Source: Parcubacteria group bacterium GW2011_GWA2_36_10
Lineage (GTDB): Bacteria; Patescibacteriota; Patescibacteriia; UBA1558; GWA2-36-10
Length of the DNA: 5,270 bases
NCBI GenBank assembly: GCA_000991205.1
Contig: LBRC01000041.1
Coordinates: 1-5,270, forward strand
Direction: 5' to 3'
Part shown: one piece after another, positions 4,154 to 5,270 of the stretch
How positions within the stretch are numbered: position 1 is the first letter of the stretch
Layout: the number at the start of each line of letters is the position of its first letter
Translations under genes and position numbers: made by a program
Notes under the pieces: generated by a model
Seen by the model: only the letters and a program-made list of their open reading frames with translations
Database searches by the model: none
What the model was told of the DNA's origin: nothing

Positions 4154-5270
4154 ATCAGTCGCAAGCTTTAAAAATTTTACAGGCCGGACATAATGTATTT
4201 TTGACTGGTTCCGCTGGAACAGGTAAGACTTTTTTATTGAATCAATTTATTGAATATCTCAAAAAACAGAATATAAAAGTTGGCGTGACTGCTTCGACTG
4301 GTATTGCCGCGACACATATCAATGGTCGTACTATTCATGCTTGGATGGGGATGGGGATTTTCCAGACGATGGATGATAAACAGCTAAAAAAATTAAAAAA
4401 AAATCAGGAAGTAAGGGACAGAATAAAGTACACAAAAATTTTAATCATTGATGAAATATCTATGCTCGATGCCGAGCGTCTTGATTTGATAGATAAAATT
4501 TGCAAAGCCATCAAAGATCCCTTTGCACCTTTTGGAGGTATGCAGGTAGTGATGTGTGGTGATTTTTTTCAGCTGCCACCGATAGATAAAAACGGAGAAG
4601 CAAAATTTGCTTACGATGCTAAAGTTTTTAAAAGTGGAAAAATTAAAGTATGTTATTTAGAAGAACAGTTTAGACAAAACGATTTAAGGTTTGTCAAAAT
4701 TTTAAATAAAATAAGAGCCAATCAAGCCGGTGAAGAAGAATTAGATTTACTAAAAAAACATTCTAGCAAAGCAGCTAAGCCTTTGATTCGACCAACTAAG
4801 CTTTATGCTCATAACATTGATGTCGATGCGATTAACGATCGTGAGTTAGCCTCTATCCCTGGTGAAGAAATAGTTTATGAGATGAATATCCAGGGGCCAA
4901 GAGAATTAGTGGGCTATTTAAAAAGGAGTTGTTTAGCGCCAGAAGAGCTCAAATTAAAAATTGGCGCGATGGTGATGTTTGTTAAAAATAATTTTAAAGC
5001 CGGCTATGTCAACGGCACTCTAGCTAAAGTAATAGGCTTTAGTGAAGATGGCTGGCCAGTAGTAAAGCTGAAAAATGGCCAAGAAATAATAGTGGCGATT
5101 TCTAGCTGGAGCTTTGAAGATGGTGATAATATTTTAGCCAATATTCATCAGCTTCCTTTACGTTTAGCTTGGGCCATCACTATTCACAAAAGTCAGGGCA
5201 TGAGTTTGGATGCCGCTGAAATAGATTTGTCAAAATCATTTACTCATGGTATGGGTTATGTAGCTTTATC
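4150..5270 (+). CDS. Pif1-like superfamily 1B DNA helicase, C-terminus beyond the window
   Basis: The frame opens at an ATG whose bases overlap the TGA of the preceding gene (ATGA) and stays open for 373 codons to the window edge. Motifs in order are Walker A GSAGTGKT (20-27), motif Ia ASTGIAATHINGRTIHAW (48-65), Walker B LIIDEISML (98-106), motif III GDFFQLPP (137-144), the Arg-bearing YLEEQFRQ (169-176), LKIGAMVMFVKN (269-280), motif V AITIHKSQGMSLD (342-354), and the beginning of motif VI GMGYVALS (366-373), cut just before its expected Arg. This is the complete order of a Pif1/RecD2-type 5'-3' DNA helicase; Pif1 enzymes resolve G-quadruplexes, R-loops and stalled forks. No N-terminal extension precedes the core. 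Coupling to the STAS-like gene suggests co-regulation with the switch proteins. It may carry further C-terminal domains to the right. Confidence 0.93.
   Translation, partial: MNQSQALKILQAGHNVFLTGSAGTGKTFLLNQFIEYLKKQNIKVGVTASTGIAATHINGRTIHAWMGMGIFQTMDDKQLKKLKKNQEVRDRIKYTKILIIDEISMLDAERLDLIDKICKAIKDPFAPFGGMQVVMCGDFFQLPPIDKNGEAKFAYDAKVFKSGKIKVCYLEEQFRQNDLRFVKILNKIRANQAGEEELDLLKKHSSKAAKPLIRPTKLYAHNIDVDAINDRELASIPGEEIVYEMNIQGPRELVGYLKRSCLAPEELKLKIGAMVMFVKNNFKAGYVNGTLAKVIGFSEDGWPVVKLKNGQEIIVAISSWSFEDGDNILANIHQLPLRLAWAITIHKSQGMSLDAAEIDLSKSFTHGMGYVAL

Overview
The window is AT-rich, bacterial-type DNA using the standard stops (TAA, TAG and TGA all end genes). The set of genes suggests an uncultured bacterium of the Patescibacteria/CPR type: a tiny stand-alone GIY-YIG protein, short leaders almost without Shine-Dalgarno sequences, tRNA genes with encoded CCA, GC-rich mini-palindromes in AT-rich spacers, and extended -10 promoters. 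This placement is inference; no ribosomal RNA or marker gene is present to prove it.

Layout. (1) 1-111 (+) is the last 36 codons of a class II aminoacyl-tRNA synthetase of the Asp/Asn type. (2) 117-1547 (-) is a polytopic DUF4173-like membrane protein converging on it with a 5-base gap. (3) 1630-2121 (-) is a small leucine-rich-repeat lipoprotein with its own terminator. (4) 2156-2898 (-) is a tRNA transcription unit: a strong promoter, tRNA-Arg(TCT), a GIY-YIG gene, tRNA-Lys(CTT), tRNA-His(GTG), then an intrinsic terminator. The GIY-YIG gene is bracketed by a direct repeat of the first part of tRNA-Lys, and its stop codon lies inside the intact tRNA-Lys. The upstream tRNA-Lys copy is a remnant split by two palindromic mini-inserts. 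REP-like hairpins start at the CCA ends of tRNA-Arg and tRNA-Lys. (5) 2899-3074 is a divergent control region with seven direct copies of a TGTATAGGTT-like repeat. (6) 3075-5270 (+) is an operon: an HTH protein fused to a GHKL-type ATPase, a STAS-like (DUF4325) protein, and a Pif1-like helicase that runs off the window. The helicase start overlaps the STAS-like stop as ATGA.

How the parts may work together. The HTH-ATPase and STAS-like pair has the same two fold types as anti-sigma kinase/anti-anti-sigma partners, but here the ATPase carries its own DNA-binding domain. The repeats at its promoter are natural candidates for its operator. A plausible model is an autoregulated ATP-dependent switch that controls a translationally coupled helicase. 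This operon and the tRNA/GIY-YIG arrangement are the two most unusual parts of the window. All four promoters I can identify share the form TGN-TATA(C/A)T, and two of them begin in the U-tract of the preceding terminator.
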